From positions 1 to 64,000 of the forward strand of contig NZ_NFID01000020.1 in the NCBI RefSeq assembly GCF_002161595.1: 64,000 nucleotides of DNA, given 5' to 3'. Position numbers and translations under genes: made by a program. Shown piece by piece: positions 41,927-50,852 of the stretch (position 1 is the first letter of the stretch; every line of letters begins with the position of its first letter). The notes beneath the pieces are model-generated. The model saw only the letters and a list, made by a program, of their open reading frames with translations, had not been told where the DNA came from and made no database searches. This DNA is from Gemmiger sp. An50. GTDB taxonomy: Bacteria > Bacillota > Clostridia > Oscillospirales > Ruminococcaceae.

Positions 41927-43105
41927 TTAATGGGGGATGGAGGCGTAGCTGCTCTCCACCGTGATGACGCAGAAATAATCCGGGCGGCTGCTGCGCACCG
42001 CCTGCTTGATGGACTGCTTCAGGTCGGCCTCGTCCATCTCAAAGTCCGCGGGGGTCACGCAGTCGAAGATCAGGTTGGTGTGGGTGGGGCCCGCCACCAT
42101 GCGCAGGTCGTGGATGCTCAGCGCCGGGTCGATCTCCTTCACCAGCTCACCCAGCCAGTGGCGGGCGTCGTTCACCTTTTCGTCGCTGGTGATGATGGGG
42201 TCGAAGTGGATGACCACATGCAGGTGGTCATTGTCCCAGAAGTCCCGCTCGATGTTGTCGATCACGTCGTGGCTTTCCATCACGTCGTCCTCGGCGGCCA
42301 TCTCCACGTGGACGCTGGCGAACTGGCGGCCGGGGCCGTAGTCGTGCACCATCAGATCGTGGGTACCCAGCACGCCCGGGTAGCTCATCACCTTGTCGTG
42401 GATGTAATGCACCAGCGCCTCGTCCGGGGCCTGGCCCAGCAGGGGGTCCAGGGTGTCCTTGATCAGGCCCGCGCCGCTGTACAGGATGAACACCGCCACC
42501 GCAAGGCCCATCCAGCCGTCCAGCTCCAGCGGAGTGAACCGGCTGATCAGGGTGGCCAGCAGCACCGCGCCGGTGCTGAGCACGTCGTTGCGGCTGTCCG
42601 CCGCGGTGGCCTGCAACGTGGAGGAGTCGATCAGCTTGCCGATGTGGGTGTTGAACACGGCCATCCACAGCTTTACCAGGATGGATGCCGCCAGCACCGC
42701 CACCGACAGCCAGCTGAACACCACCGGAGTGGGGTGCAGAATTTTGTCCAAGCTGTTCTTGGCCAGCTCCACGCCGATGACCAGCACCATCACCGCCACC
42801 GCCAGACCCGCCAGATATTCAAACCGGGCATGGCCGTAGGGGTGGCCCTCGTCGGCGGGCTTTTCCGCCAGCTTGAAGCCGATCAGGCTCACAATGTTGG
42901 ACGACGCGTCGGACAGGTTGTTGATGGCGTCCGCCGCAATGGCGATGCTGCCGAACACGGTGCCCGCGATGAACTTGCCCGCGAACAGGGCCAGGTTGCA
43001 GCAGATGCCCACAATCCCGGCCATACGGCCGTAGGCGCCGCGCACGGCGGGGTCGCGGGTGTTCTCATGGTTTTTCACAAAAAGCCGGATCAGGGCTTTG
43101 GTCAC
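41927..43105 (-). CDS. Cation diffusion facilitator family transporter
   Basis: 392 residues. About six membrane segments follow GICCNLALFAGKFIAGTV. The metal-site signature is SIAIAADAINNLSDASSNIV (HD replaced by the NxxD form seen in some subfamilies) together with HPYGHARFEYLAGL. A cytoplasmic ferredoxin-like domain follows (VHVEMAAEDDVMESHDVID). It exports divalent metals such as Mn, Zn or Fe. I prefer the GTG at 43105, which has AGGAAGG 7 bp upstream, over the ATG at 43141, which has none. Confidence 0.88.
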   Translation of the reverse strand: MTKALIRLFVKNHENTRDPAVRGAYGRMAGIVGICCNLALFAGKFIAGTVFGSIAIAADAINNLSDASSNIVSLIGFKLAEKPADEGHPYGHARFEYLAGLAVAVMVLVIGVELAKNSLDKILHPTPVVFSWLSVAVLAASILVKLWMAVFNTHIGKLIDSSTLQATAADSRNDVLSTGAVLLATLISRFTPLELDGWMGLAVAVFILYSGAGLIKDTLDPLLGQAPDEALVHYIHDKVMSYPGVLGTHDLMVHDYGPGRQFASVHVEMAAEDDVMESHDVIDNIERDFWDNDHLHVVIHFDPIITSDEKVNDARHWLGELVKEIDPALSIHDLRMVAGPTHTNLIFDCVTPADFEMDEADLKQSIKQAVRSSRPDYFCVITVESSYASIPH

Positions 43106-43175
43106 GTTGAATCCTTCCTCTCTTTGGGCGAACCGAACCAAATCATTCGATTCACCGCTTTATTATAGCATAGCA

Positions 43176-43209
43176 AAAGCCCGTTTACCAGAGGGAAACC
43201 GGGCTTTTC
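43176..43209 (-). terminator. Terminator of the DUF896 gene
   Basis: AAAAGCCCGGTTT / AAACGGGCTTTT hairpin on the minus strand between the DUF896 stop and the transporter. Confidence 0.7.
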
Positions 43210-43229
43210 GCGGCATACCGCGGGTTTTG

Positions 43230-43448
43230 TCAGTTCTTCGGTTTTTTCAGGTCGGACACCGGGCGGCGCACGCCCTTGTCGTCGATGTAGTCGGCGTTGT
43301 CCAGCTGGCTGCGCAGGCTCTGCTTCATCTCGTCGATGTACTCCCGGCGCAGGGCGGCCTGCTCGGCCTTTTCGGCTTCGGTGAGGCCTTCCTCGGTGCG
43401 GGATTTTTTGGCCAGCTCGTTGATGCGGGCGATCTTTTCCTTGGTCAT
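43230..43448 (-). CDS. DUF896 (YnzC-like) small protein
   Basis: 72 residues. KIARINELAKKSRTEEGLTE, then LRREYIDEMKQSLRSQLDN, is the DUF896 helical hairpin, and the closing DDKGVRRPV matches the family's tail. YnzC of Bacillus is LexA-regulated with unknown action. Monocistronic, upstream flank occupied by repeat copy G. Confidence 0.9.
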   Translation of the reverse strand: MTKEKIARINELAKKSRTEEGLTEAEKAEQAALRREYIDEMKQSLRSQLDNADYIDDKGVRRPVSDLKKPKN

Positions 43449-43492
43449 ATTCTATGTCTCACTTTCTGTGTTCATTGCTTTTGGATATAAAC

Positions 43493-43665
43493 GGCAATAC
43501 CGCACAATTCCAGATGGTGGAGCACGCCGGAAAATTTTTTGTGATATGAACCAAAAAGCACAGCCAAGCCTTGGGTGGCTTGGCGAGCATTTTTGGAAAA
43601 TAGCACGGAAAATTTTGGCGTGATACGCCGCCTGAGCCGTTCGGCGTGAATTGTGTGGTGTTGCC
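43493..43665 (-). repeat. 172-bp-type inverted-repeat element, copy G (173 bp)
   Basis: Ends GGCAATACCGCACAATTCC and GTGAATTGTGTGGTGTTGCC, with central stem CCAAGCC/GGCTTGG. It lies 44 bp upstream of the DUF896 start. Confidence 0.87.
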
Positions 43666-43698
43666 TAGGGGTTATTGTAGCAGATTTTACCGCAAAAC

Positions 43699-43735
43699 GC
43701 AAAGTCAGCCCGGCATTTCTGCCGGGCTGACTTTG
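43699..43735 (-). terminator. Strong terminator-like hairpin
   Basis: GCAAAGTCAGCCCGGCA and its exact inverse around a 4-nt loop (17-bp stem), followed on the minus strand by GTTTTGCGG. It ends the candidate structured RNA to its right. Confidence 0.7.
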
Positions 43736-43739
43736 CAAC

Positions 43740-43930
43740 AGCGATTATAAGGAAGCTTTCCTTTACAGAGGAAAACGGAGATGGTTGTCTGGTCCCGGCT
43801 CGGCACTGCAATGCCTCGCATCGCCGGGCGCCAGTGTAAGTGCGCAGCGGGCAGCAATTCGGCCCTGGCCGCCCTGCCGCAGCAGTAATACCGGGTTTTG
43901 AAAGACGATTGTCTTTCCTTCGGTCTACGC
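43740..43930 (-). ncRNA. Candidate structured RNA, about 190 nt (6S-like architecture)
   Basis: No reading frame fits this gap. On the minus strand AGCG and AAGGAA near the 5' end can pair with TTCCTT and CGCT near the 3' end. Inside lie GAAAGAC-aatc-GTCTTTC, CCCGG...CCGGG enclosing GGCAG/CTGCC with CGGCC-ag-GGCCG, and GGCA...TGCC. A GATAAT -10 (43933-43938) precedes and a strong terminator follows. The length and closing-stem / bubble / terminal-stem layout suggest 6S RNA, but no diagnostic sequence was recognised. The rest of 43931-44095 holds only the queH upstream region. Confidence 0.4.
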
Positions 43931-44095
43931 TTATTATCTTACAGGCAAATTGTGGATAAATCGTGATAGGCCTATAAACATTCTGCGAAAACCGTGAAAC
44001 GCGGGGCCTGCACTGGCGCGGCGGGGCAAAACGTGATACAATAAGCGCCAAAGGGCCGCTTCTCCAAAAGGCCCGCAATCAAAGGAGATTTTCCC

Positions 44096-44737
44096 ATGGC
44101 AAACCGCCCCAACTACCCCAAAATGATGGAACAGGTACTGCTGAGCCTGGGCGAAAGCCGCCCCCGCCTTTTGCTGCACGCCTGCTGCGCCCCCTGCTCC
44201 AGCGCCGTGCTGGAGATGCTGTGCGGCTTTTTCGATATCACGATTCTTTATTATAACCCGAATATCTGGCCCGCATCCGAGTACCGCCGCCGGGCGGACG
44301 AATTGCACCAGTTCGTGAAGCAGGCGAATCTGCCGGGCATCACCCTGGCGGAAGAGGGCTACGACCAGAGCGAGTTTTACACCGCCGTAGCCGGGTTGGA
44401 AGCAGAGCCCGAGCGGGGCGGCCGCTGCACCGTGTGCTATCGGCTGCGGATGGAGCACGCGGCCCAATACGCCGCCGCGCATGGCTTTGACTGGTTCTGC
44501 TCCACCCTCTCGATCAGCCCCCGCAAGGACGCGGAGAAGATCAACGCCATCGGCCGGGAGCTGGAAAAAAAATACGGCGTGCGCCACCTGCCCAACGAGT
44601 TCAAGCGCAAGGAGGGCCACAAGCGCAGCCTGGAGCTTTCGGCCCAGTACGGCCTTTACCGGCAGGATTGGTGCGGCTGCGAATTCTCGGCCCGGGGCAG
44701 CGCCCCGAAGCCGGAGGAAGCGGCCCCCGCAAAATGA
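44096..44737 (+). CDS. queH: Epoxyqueuosine reductase QueH
   Basis: 213 residues. Cysteine motifs of the non-cobalamin QueH family are all here: LLHACCAPCSSA (about 26-37), GRCTVCYRLRME and DWCGCEFS near the C-terminus, binding an Fe-S cluster and metal. It reduces epoxyqueuosine in tRNA to queuosine. The start follows AAAGGAG. No other queuosine genes are nearby, and I saw no preQ1 riboswitch. Confidence 0.92.
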   Translation: MANRPNYPKMMEQVLLSLGESRPRLLLHACCAPCSSAVLEMLCGFFDITILYYNPNIWPASEYRRRADELHQFVKQANLPGITLAEEGYDQSEFYTAVAGLEAEPERGGRCTVCYRLRMEHAAQYAAAHGFDWFCSTLSISPRKDAEKINAIGRELEKKYGVRHLPNEFKRKEGHKRSLELSAQYGLYRQDWCGCEFSARGSAPKPEEAAPAK

Positions 44738-44749
44738 TTTTTAGATACT

Positions 44750-44786
44750 GCCCCGCGCTCGCCCAACGGCTGCGCGGGGCTTTTTT
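44750..44786 (+). terminator. Terminator of queH
   Basis: GCCCCGCGC / GCGCGGGGC stem followed by TTTTTT. Confidence 0.87.
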
Positions 44787-44879
44787 GTATCCTCCTTTCC
44801 CACCGCGAAAAGCCCGGCCAAAGCCCGATTTTGACCCGGAAAGCCCGGATTTTTTTGCGTTTTGACCCTTGGCAAGCCC

Positions 44880-45000
44880 GGTTCATCCTGTGCTATTCTG
44901 TATACTGAGAAGATCAGGCGGAGCCGGTGCAGGCCCCGCCTTTTTTAGAGCCGTCATCCGGCGCGCCATGCAAACGCGCGCCGGGGGGCGGTTTTTGTTT
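44880..45000 (+). promoter_or_regulatory. Leader of the replication-protein gene with two hairpins
   Basis: A TATACT -10-like element (44900-44905) is followed by GGCGG...CCGCC with TTTTTT (about 44916-44946), then CCGGCGCGC/GCGCGCCGG with GGCGGTTTTTG (about 44957-44998), and only then the GGAGGG site at 45024. Two terminator-like hairpins between promoter and gene suggest attenuation. The -35 is unclear. Confidence 0.45.
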
Positions 45001-45036
45001 TCCCGGTTTATCTCTGAGCAAAAAGGAGGGTCACAC

Positions 45037-45954
45037 ATGCGTTATTCCTTTGATACCGAAGCCGCCGCCCGCTACGGCGTGGAGGAGGCCATTCTTTTGG
45101 ATCACATCCGGTTCTGGTGCGAAAAAAACCGATCCAATCCCGACTGCCAGCAGCAGGGCCGCTGCTGGATGTACGCCAGCGCCGCCCGGCTGGCCGAGCA
45201 TTTCCCCTTTTGGAGCGTGCCGAAAATCCGCCGCCTGCTGAAAAGTCTGGTGCGGCAGGGTGCGCTTTTGGAGGGCCGCTTCGGCCGGTTTGCCTTTGAC
45301 CGCACCTTGTGGTATGCAGTCAGCGAATCCGTTCTTTCCATGTTTCAAAATCGTCACTTGCAAGAAACGAATCCGCAACATTCAAGTGATGAATCCGCAA
45401 GAGCTATAAAAGATACCCAAAAAGATATCCAAGAAGATTCCCAACACACATACACCGCCTGCGGCGGGCGTGCGTTTTCTCCCTCTTCTGAGAAATTGGG
45501 GAGCGCTGCACCGAAAGCAGAGCCAAAACCCGAACACGTTCAGTCCAAACTGGCAATCTCTGCAACACAAACAGTCCCGGCACAAACCGCCCCCCAAACG
45601 CCGGATAGCTTCGAGCGGTTCTGGCAGGCCTATCCCCGCAAGGCGGACAAGCGCGCCGCCCTGCTGGCCTGGAAGGCGCTGCGGCCCAGTGAGAGCCTTG
45701 TGAACACCATGCTGACAGCTTTGGCCACCCAATCCGAAAGCGCCCCCTGGAAGGAGGCAGGCGGGCGGTATATCCCCCACCCGGCCAAGTGGCTGACCCA
45801 CCGCCGCTGGGAGGACGCTGCCCCCACCGCCCAGGCACAAAAGTACCAGATGCCCGCCTGGCTCCAGCAGACCAGCCGCCCCTTTGACCCAGCCGCCGCC
45901 GTGGATATTCTGGCCCCGCGCCGCCCTCGCCTTCTCAAGCGGCTGGATGCCTGA
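45037..45954 (+). CDS. Phage-type replication protein (replisome organizer/helicase-loader-like)
   Basis: 305 residues. The N-terminal winged-helix part (about 1-100) starts AAARYGVEEAILLDHIRFWC with WSVPKIRRLLKSLVRQGAL, as in phage replication initiators. A low-complexity linker follows (about 115-195). The C-terminal ~100 residues have the motif ERFWQAYPRKADKRAALLAW and then YIPHPAKWLTHRRWED, seen in phage and plasmid helicase-loading proteins. No other phage genes are nearby: an orphan, possibly a relic or a captured gene. The ATG at 45037 follows AAGGAGGG. Confidence 0.8.
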   Translation: MRYSFDTEAAARYGVEEAILLDHIRFWCEKNRSNPDCQQQGRCWMYASAARLAEHFPFWSVPKIRRLLKSLVRQGALLEGRFGRFAFDRTLWYAVSESVLSMFQNRHLQETNPQHSSDESARAIKDTQKDIQEDSQHTYTACGGRAFSPSSEKLGSAAPKAEPKPEHVQSKLAISATQTVPAQTAPQTPDSFERFWQAYPRKADKRAALLAWKALRPSESLVNTMLTALATQSESAPWKEAGGRYIPHPAKWLTHRRWEDAAPTAQAQKYQMPAWLQQTSRPFDPAAAVDILAPRRPRLLKRLDA

Positions 45955-45982
45955 CCGGCCCACGGCAAAAAATACAGCAAAC

Positions 45983-46015
45983 AAGCGAAGCGCATACACG
46001 CTTCGCTTTTGTTTT
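45983..46015 (+). terminator. Terminator of the replication-protein gene
   Basis: AAGCGAAGCG / CGCTTCGCTT stem, then TTGTTTT. Confidence 0.8.
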
Positions 46016-46028
46016 GGGCAAAACCGGG

Positions 46029-47174
46029 TTATTTCTTTTCCAGCTCGGCCTTCATTTTAGCAATCTTTTCGTGGATGACCGGCATCAGGGTGCTGGATTC
46101 AATGTGCTGCGGGCAAATCCCCTCGCACTTGCGGCAGGCGCGGCAGGCGTCGGCCTGCTTTGCCAGGGACGCATATTTCTGCACGGTCACCTCGCGGGTG
46201 TCGTTCACGGTCTGGTTGTAGATCTCGTAGATGCCGGGGATGTCCAGGCCGAAGGGGCAGGGCATGCAGTAGGCGCAGCCGGTGCAGGGCACCAGCGCCA
46301 TCTTCTGGTATACGCTGCGGGTGTTAGCCAGCATTTCCAGCTGGGCCTGGCCCAGCATGCCGATGGAGGAGCGGGATGCATATTCCAGATTCTGCTCCAC
46401 CATCTCTTCGCTGCCCATGCCGCTGAGCACCACCGACACCTCCGGGCGGTTCCACAAGAAGTCCAGCGCCCACTCCACCGGGGTGCGGCTGACATCCAGG
46501 GTGTTCTTCACCTGCGGGCTCAGGTTTGCCAGCTTGCCGCCCAGCAGCGGCTCCATGATGACCACGCCCAGACCCTTTTTGTGGGCGGCTTCCAGCCCGC
46601 GCAGGGTGGCCTGATTTTCCACGTCGATGTAGTTCATCTGGATCTGGCAGAAATCCCACCCGTCAAAGCCGTTCAGAATTTCCAGAAAAGCGGCCTCGTT
46701 GTCGTGGAAGGAAAAGCCCAGATAGCGAACCTTCCCTTCCGCGCGGACCTTTTGGGCTTTGGTCAGCAGGTCGAATTTCAGCACCTTGTTTTTCCAGCTG
46801 TCCAGGCTGAGGGCATGCATCAGGTAAAAGTCGATGTGGTCGGTCTGCAAACGCTCCAGCTGGTTGTTGAGGAAGAAGTCAAAGTCCTCCTCCTTTTCCA
46901 CCGCATACACCGGCATTTTGGTGGCCAGGTTGACCTTTTCCCGGTAGCCGTCCAGCAGGGCCTTGCCCACCAGCGGCTCGCTGGCCTCGTGGTGATAAAA
47001 ATAGGCGGTGTCGATGTAGTTCACGCCGCTGTCGATGGCGTGGCGGATCATGCCGATGGCCCGGGTCTCGTCGATGCAGTTGTCGGGCTGCCCTTCCAAA
47101 ACCGGCATGCGCATGCAGCCAAAGCCCAGCGCGGAAACTTCCACACCGGTATTTCCCATTTTGCGGTACTGCAT
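46029..47174 (-). CDS. Aldo/keto reductase with C-terminal 4Fe-4S ferredoxin domain
   Basis: 381 residues. AKR TIM barrel: GNTGVEVSALGFGCMRMP, the Asp/Tyr pair in YIDTAYFYH, Lys in LATKMP and His in FYLMHAL. After residue ~290 two cysteine clusters appear, CTGCAYCMPCPFGLDIP and CRACRKCEGICPQHI, typical of the clostridial ferredoxin-fused AKRs. Substrate unknown; likely NAD(P)H- or ferredoxin-linked. The start at 47174 is chosen behind GAGAGGAGT; the upstream in-frame extension overlaps the promoter. Confidence 0.9.
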   Translation of the reverse strand: MQYRKMGNTGVEVSALGFGCMRMPVLEGQPDNCIDETRAIGMIRHAIDSGVNYIDTAYFYHHEASEPLVGKALLDGYREKVNLATKMPVYAVEKEEDFDFFLNNQLERLQTDHIDFYLMHALSLDSWKNKVLKFDLLTKAQKVRAEGKVRYLGFSFHDNEAAFLEILNGFDGWDFCQIQMNYIDVENQATLRGLEAAHKKGLGVVIMEPLLGGKLANLSPQVKNTLDVSRTPVEWALDFLWNRPEVSVVLSGMGSEEMVEQNLEYASRSSIGMLGQAQLEMLANTRSVYQKMALVPCTGCAYCMPCPFGLDIPGIYEIYNQTVNDTREVTVQKYASLAKQADACRACRKCEGICPQHIESSTLMPVIHEKIAKMKAELEKK

Positions 47175-47240
47175 AGTGAAAAACTCCTCTCGCTTTTCCG
47201 TGAAGGCGCAGGCCGGTCCACGGATGATGGTTTCATACTG

Positions 47241-47269
47241 TTTATAGCACGAAGCAAAGCGGCTGTCAA
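47241..47269 (-). promoter_or_regulatory. Promoter of the aldo/keto reductase gene
   Basis: Minus-strand TTGACA (47264-47269), 17 bp, TATAAA (47241-47246). Confidence 0.7.
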
Positions 47270-47282
47270 AGCGCACCGGCAC

Positions 47283-47316
47283 AAAAAAGGGTGCCGATGA
47301 AACCATCAGCACCCTT
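47283..47316 (-). terminator. Terminator of the BlaI/M56 operon
   Basis: GGGTG-c-TGATG / CATCG-GCACCC-type hairpin on the minus strand followed by TTTTTTG. Confidence 0.7.
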
Positions 47317-47366
47317 TGGCCGGTGTGGCCGGTATACACTTGGGGGGGCTCGCAGCACGGGCCCGC

Positions 47367-47739
47367 TCAGGCCTCGCTGGTGGAGATTCCGTTTTTGTCC
47401 ACCCAGTAATGCCGCCATTTGCCGGTGCTGCGGTCGCTCGGCTCGGCGCTCAGGCAGATTTCCAGTTCCATGGACACCGCATCCTCCGGGGTCGTATGGG
47501 TCACCAGCCAGCCTTCTTCGTCCCGGTAGTCAATGGAAAAATTCTGGTACACGCTCACCTTCCCGGCAAAGGCCCGCACAAATTCCGGGTTGGGGGCCTG
47601 ACTGTCCCGGTAGTAGAGGTGCAGGTAGATTTCGTCCTCGGCCAGAGTCACGCCCTCGGGGGGCTGAATTTGCAAAGCCACCAGATCCTGGGTACGGTCA
47701 TCCAGCTCCAGCGAGCCCTGGGCGCGCACCCGGCCCTTC
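47367..47739 (-). pseudogene. C-terminal end of the frameshifted M56 protein
   Basis: About 120 residues (GSLELDDRTQDLVALQIQPP, ending NGISTSEA) in a different frame from, and continuous with, the M56 gene upstream. It has no ribosome site of its own. Dropping one base from the GGGG run at 47740-47743 (CCCC on the coding strand) joins the two into one frame, reading ...GEGYPKGRVRAQGS.... The segment is well-behaved protein sequence, so the break is recent, programmed, or a sequencing error. Confidence 0.65.
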
Positions 47740-50700
47740 GGGGTAGCCCTCGCCGCTCAGCGTTTCGATGGGCATGGGAGTGGGCGTGGGGCTGAGCGTG
47801 GACTGGCTGGCCACCCAGTCCTCATACAGCTGCTCGGCCTCGTCCGCCACCGCCTGATTCGCTTGCCGGGCCGCCTTCTGTACGGCAGCGTCGTTTTTCT
47901 GCTGTTCCAGCACCTGTTCCATGTCCTGCAGCGACTCCTGTACCGCACTCAGATCCTGGCGCAGCTGCTCCAGCTCCTGCTCCCGGGCCTGCCGCTCCTG
48001 CTCGGTTGCTGCCTGCTCCACCCGGCTGGCGCTGATCTGAATCTCCTCTTCCAGCCGGGTCTGGTCTTCCCGCAGCCTCTTGATCACGTTCTCCATCGAA
48101 GTCACCAGCGCCTGCTGGTCGGCCTCTGCGTCGGTGGGCGCTGCATCGGCGTCGCCCAGCCGGAACTGCACCCAGCCGCCCAGCACGGTGTTCTTTGCCT
48201 CCATCTTCCAGCTGGACCCGGACATGGTTTCGGCGTCCACCGTTGCCTGCTGGCCGGGCTGCCAGCCCTGGCTCACGAAGGCATCCGGCAGACCGGCAGA
48301 GGTAACGGTCCAGCTGCCCCGGCTCTCGTTGTAGCGCAGCAGGCGCAGCTCCCACTCGCCGGATTCGGCGGTTTCGGGGATGGTCACGGTGAGGGGGCCG
48401 CCCAGGCTATACTGGAGGTTCTCCACCAGCGCATCCAGCCGCTGCTGGAATTCCTCCGTCTGCGCCGGTTCCACGTTATAGAACTCATAATCCGCCTGCG
48501 GGGCGGCGCTGTCCGGCTCGGTGGGCACAGCGGTCACCGTGGGCAGCGGCTGGGCCGATGCGGGCAGCCAGATCTTCTGCTCCTCGCGGGTGGTCTTATC
48601 CCGCAGCAAAAGCACCGGCTGAACATTGCCCCGGCCCGCGCCGTTCACGGTGATGGTATCGCCCGGCTGCCAGGTCTGGCCGGTGAACAGGCCCTGCTCG
48701 TCGCTCACTATGGTGATGTCGGCACCGCTGCGGTTCAGCTTCAGGCGGATGCCCCGCTCGCCCCAGTCAATGCTGGAAAACATGGACGTGCTTCCATTGG
48801 CCCAGCCGAAGCGCAGTTCCACCTCGTTGGGGGAAAGGTCCGCCGGAATGGTGAAGGTGAAGTTCTGCCCCTGCCAGCGGCATCCGGACCACAGCTGCTC
48901 CAGTGCCTGCTGGCGCCTGGTTTCCGCCCGCTCGGAGGCCGGGTATTCGGCGATCAGCTCCGCGTCTGTTCTGGTCCGAATGGTCTGGTGGGCGGTTTGG
49001 TCGCCGTAGATGCCGGTTGCCATCGAGAATACATCATGCACCGCGATGGACGCGTTCTCGGTCAGCACATCCTGGCCGGGCTCATTGGTCAGCCGGGCAA
49101 TCAGGGTGACCGGGCCGTCGGTCAGGCAGTCGGCGGGCACAAGATAGCTCTGGCCCGGCTGCCAGTCCTGACTGGTGAACACCTCCGGCAGGCCCTGTGT
49201 GAGGGGCTCGCCCTCGCCGCCGTCCAGCCGCCAGAGAGTGAGATGCCAGTCCTCCCCGGTCCAGCCCGCGGCAACGGGGATGGTGAACCGGATGCCGCCC
49301 TCCGCCGACTGCAGGCTGCCCACCAGCTGCTGCAGCACATCGTCCTGTATCGACTCGACGGCAGACTCCGGGGCATTGTATTCGGGGGGCTCCTCCGGCT
49401 GTGCCGAGAGCTCGCCGCTCCGCCAGTCGTACCAGACCGAGTCGCCGTTCGACTGGTAGAGATGCACCTCCAGCAGCTGCACGGTGTCGTCAGCGGTGGG
49501 GCGGGCGTAGTCTCCCATGCTGCCGTCCGCAAATTGGGCGATCACCTGAATGGGCTGCCGGTAGGACAGCCGCCCCTCGTAGTACAGGGTGTTTTCGGCG
49601 GTGTTTCCCCGGCTGCTGTTCCAGTAATAGAGCTTGAACCAGCCCTGACCGTCCCGCAGGCTCTCGCCCTCGGGGGCCGCGCTGGCCTGCACCAGAATGA
49701 TCTCCTGGGTGCCGCTCTCCTGCTGCCAGCTCACCCGGCGGCGCACGGTTTCCCCCTCGCCGATCAGCTCGTCGGCGCTGGCGATGGTCTTTTCCCTCGC
49801 CCCGGTGAAGGTGCAGGCGGTGAGCAGCACCACGCCCGCCAGCGTCAGGCCGATGGCGGCTCGCCGGGGCTTTTTCGCGGTGACAATGGCCTTTAACCGC
49901 TGCTGCATGGAATGAGCGGTGCCGCTCATGGAGGTGGCGGCCAGCAGCGCCGTGCCCGGCGCGCGCCGGGGGATCAGCTCCACCAGGCAGCGGCCGTAGT
50001 CCCGCCGCCGGGCTTCTTCCATGGACAGGGTGACCGCCTCGTCGCAGGCCAGCTCACAGTCCCGTTTGGAGACCGCCGCCGCCCACCAGACCAGCGGGTC
50101 GAACCAGTACGCCGCCAGTACAAAGCAGCGCAGCGCGCCCCAGATGTGGTCCCTGTGGCGGTAGTGGGTGGTTTCGTGGGCCAGCACGAACTCCAGCCGG
50201 TCGGGGCTTTGCAGCGCCGCCGGGTTCAGATAGATGGCCGGATGGACCAGACCGTGCAGGCAGGGGCTGGCCAGGTCCTCGCAGAGGTAGACCGTCCGCC
50301 CGCCGGTGGCCGCCGGGTCGATTTCCAGCAAGCGGCGGGACCGGCGCAGCCGCAGCGCAAACCGCAGGTTTGCCCAGAGCAGCGCCCCGCCGGTGAGCAG
50401 CGCGCCCACCGCCCAGATGACCGGCAGCAGCGCCGCCGGGTTCAGCGACCATTCCGGGTGCTGTGGGGCGAGTGCAGCGGTATCCGAACCGCCGCCGGAA
50501 AGGCCCACCTGGGTGCCGCCGGTTTCGGCGGGCTGGGCAAGGTCCGTTTCCGGGGCGGTATCGGTTTCATTTTGCATAACCGTATCCACCGGGGCGGGCA
50601 GTGCTTCGCCCCGCTCCGGCTGTGCCGAAGCCATCAGGCTGACCTGCGCGGTATCGGGCAAAGCGTTCAGCACGCTGGCCCGGCTCTGGGGCAGGCTCAC

Positions 50701-50832
50701 CGGCAGCAGCAGCCGCAGCAGCACCAGCCCCCACAGGGCATACTGCATCCGGCGGCTGATGCGCCCGGCCAGCAGCGCCCGCGTCGCCAGCACGGCCAGA
50801 ATCAGCAGGCTGGAGGTAATGAGCAGTTCCAT
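47698..50832 (-). CDS. BlaR1-like M56 family metallopeptidase (frameshifted at the C-terminus)
   Basis: About 1044 residues as read. Four N-terminal membrane helices (1-50 and around 131-155 clear) enclose a gluzincin site, LAHETTHYRHRDH (HExxH at 219-223), with CELACDEAV as the third-ligand region. A further helix is near residue 340 (IGLTLAGVVLLTACTFTG). The long extracellular part consists of repeated beta-sandwich units and a coiled coil (about residues 870-960). Antirepressor-type sensor that would act on BlaI. Its first ~65 residues nearly copy the neighbouring M56 gene. The frame breaks near 47740. Confidence 0.85.
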   Translation of the reverse strand: MELLITSSLLILAVLATRALLAGRISRRMQYALWGLVLLRLLLPVSLPQSRASVLNALPDTAQVSLMASAQPERGEALPAPVDTVMQNETDTAPETDLAQPAETGGTQVGLSGGGSDTAALAPQHPEWSLNPAALLPVIWAVGALLTGGALLWANLRFALRLRRSRRLLEIDPAATGGRTVYLCEDLASPCLHGLVHPAIYLNPAALQSPDRLEFVLAHETTHYRHRDHIWGALRCFVLAAYWFDPLVWWAAAVSKRDCELACDEAVTLSMEEARRRDYGRCLVELIPRRAPGTALLAATSMSGTAHSMQQRLKAIVTAKKPRRAAIGLTLAGVVLLTACTFTGAREKTIASADELIGEGETVRRRVSWQQESGTQEIILVQASAAPEGESLRDGQGWFKLYYWNSSRGNTAENTLYYEGRLSYRQPIQVIAQFADGSMGDYARPTADDTVQLLEVHLYQSNGDSVWYDWRSGELSAQPEEPPEYNAPESAVESIQDDVLQQLVGSLQSAEGGIRFTIPVAAGWTGEDWHLTLWRLDGGEGEPLTQGLPEVFTSQDWQPGQSYLVPADCLTDGPVTLIARLTNEPGQDVLTENASIAVHDVFSMATGIYGDQTAHQTIRTRTDAELIAEYPASERAETRRQQALEQLWSGCRWQGQNFTFTIPADLSPNEVELRFGWANGSTSMFSSIDWGERGIRLKLNRSGADITIVSDEQGLFTGQTWQPGDTITVNGAGRGNVQPVLLLRDKTTREEQKIWLPASAQPLPTVTAVPTEPDSAAPQADYEFYNVEPAQTEEFQQRLDALVENLQYSLGGPLTVTIPETAESGEWELRLLRYNESRGSWTVTSAGLPDAFVSQGWQPGQQATVDAETMSGSSWKMEAKNTVLGGWVQFRLGDADAAPTDAEADQQALVTSMENVIKRLREDQTRLEEEIQISASRVEQAATEQERQAREQELEQLRQDLSAVQESLQDMEQVLEQQKNDAAVQKAARQANQAVADEAEQLYEDWVASQSTLSPTPTPMPIETLSGEGYPEGPGARPGLAGAG

Positions 50833-50852
50833 CTTGTTCCCCTCTTTCTTTC

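Noticed and set aside
43740-43930. RNase P RNA, tmRNA or SRP RNA
   Set aside because: None of their universal core sequences could be found on either strand.
43740-44095. PreQ1 riboswitch upstream of queH
   Set aside because: No preQ1-I or -II core was seen on the plus strand, and the structured segment is better oriented on the minus strand with its own terminator.
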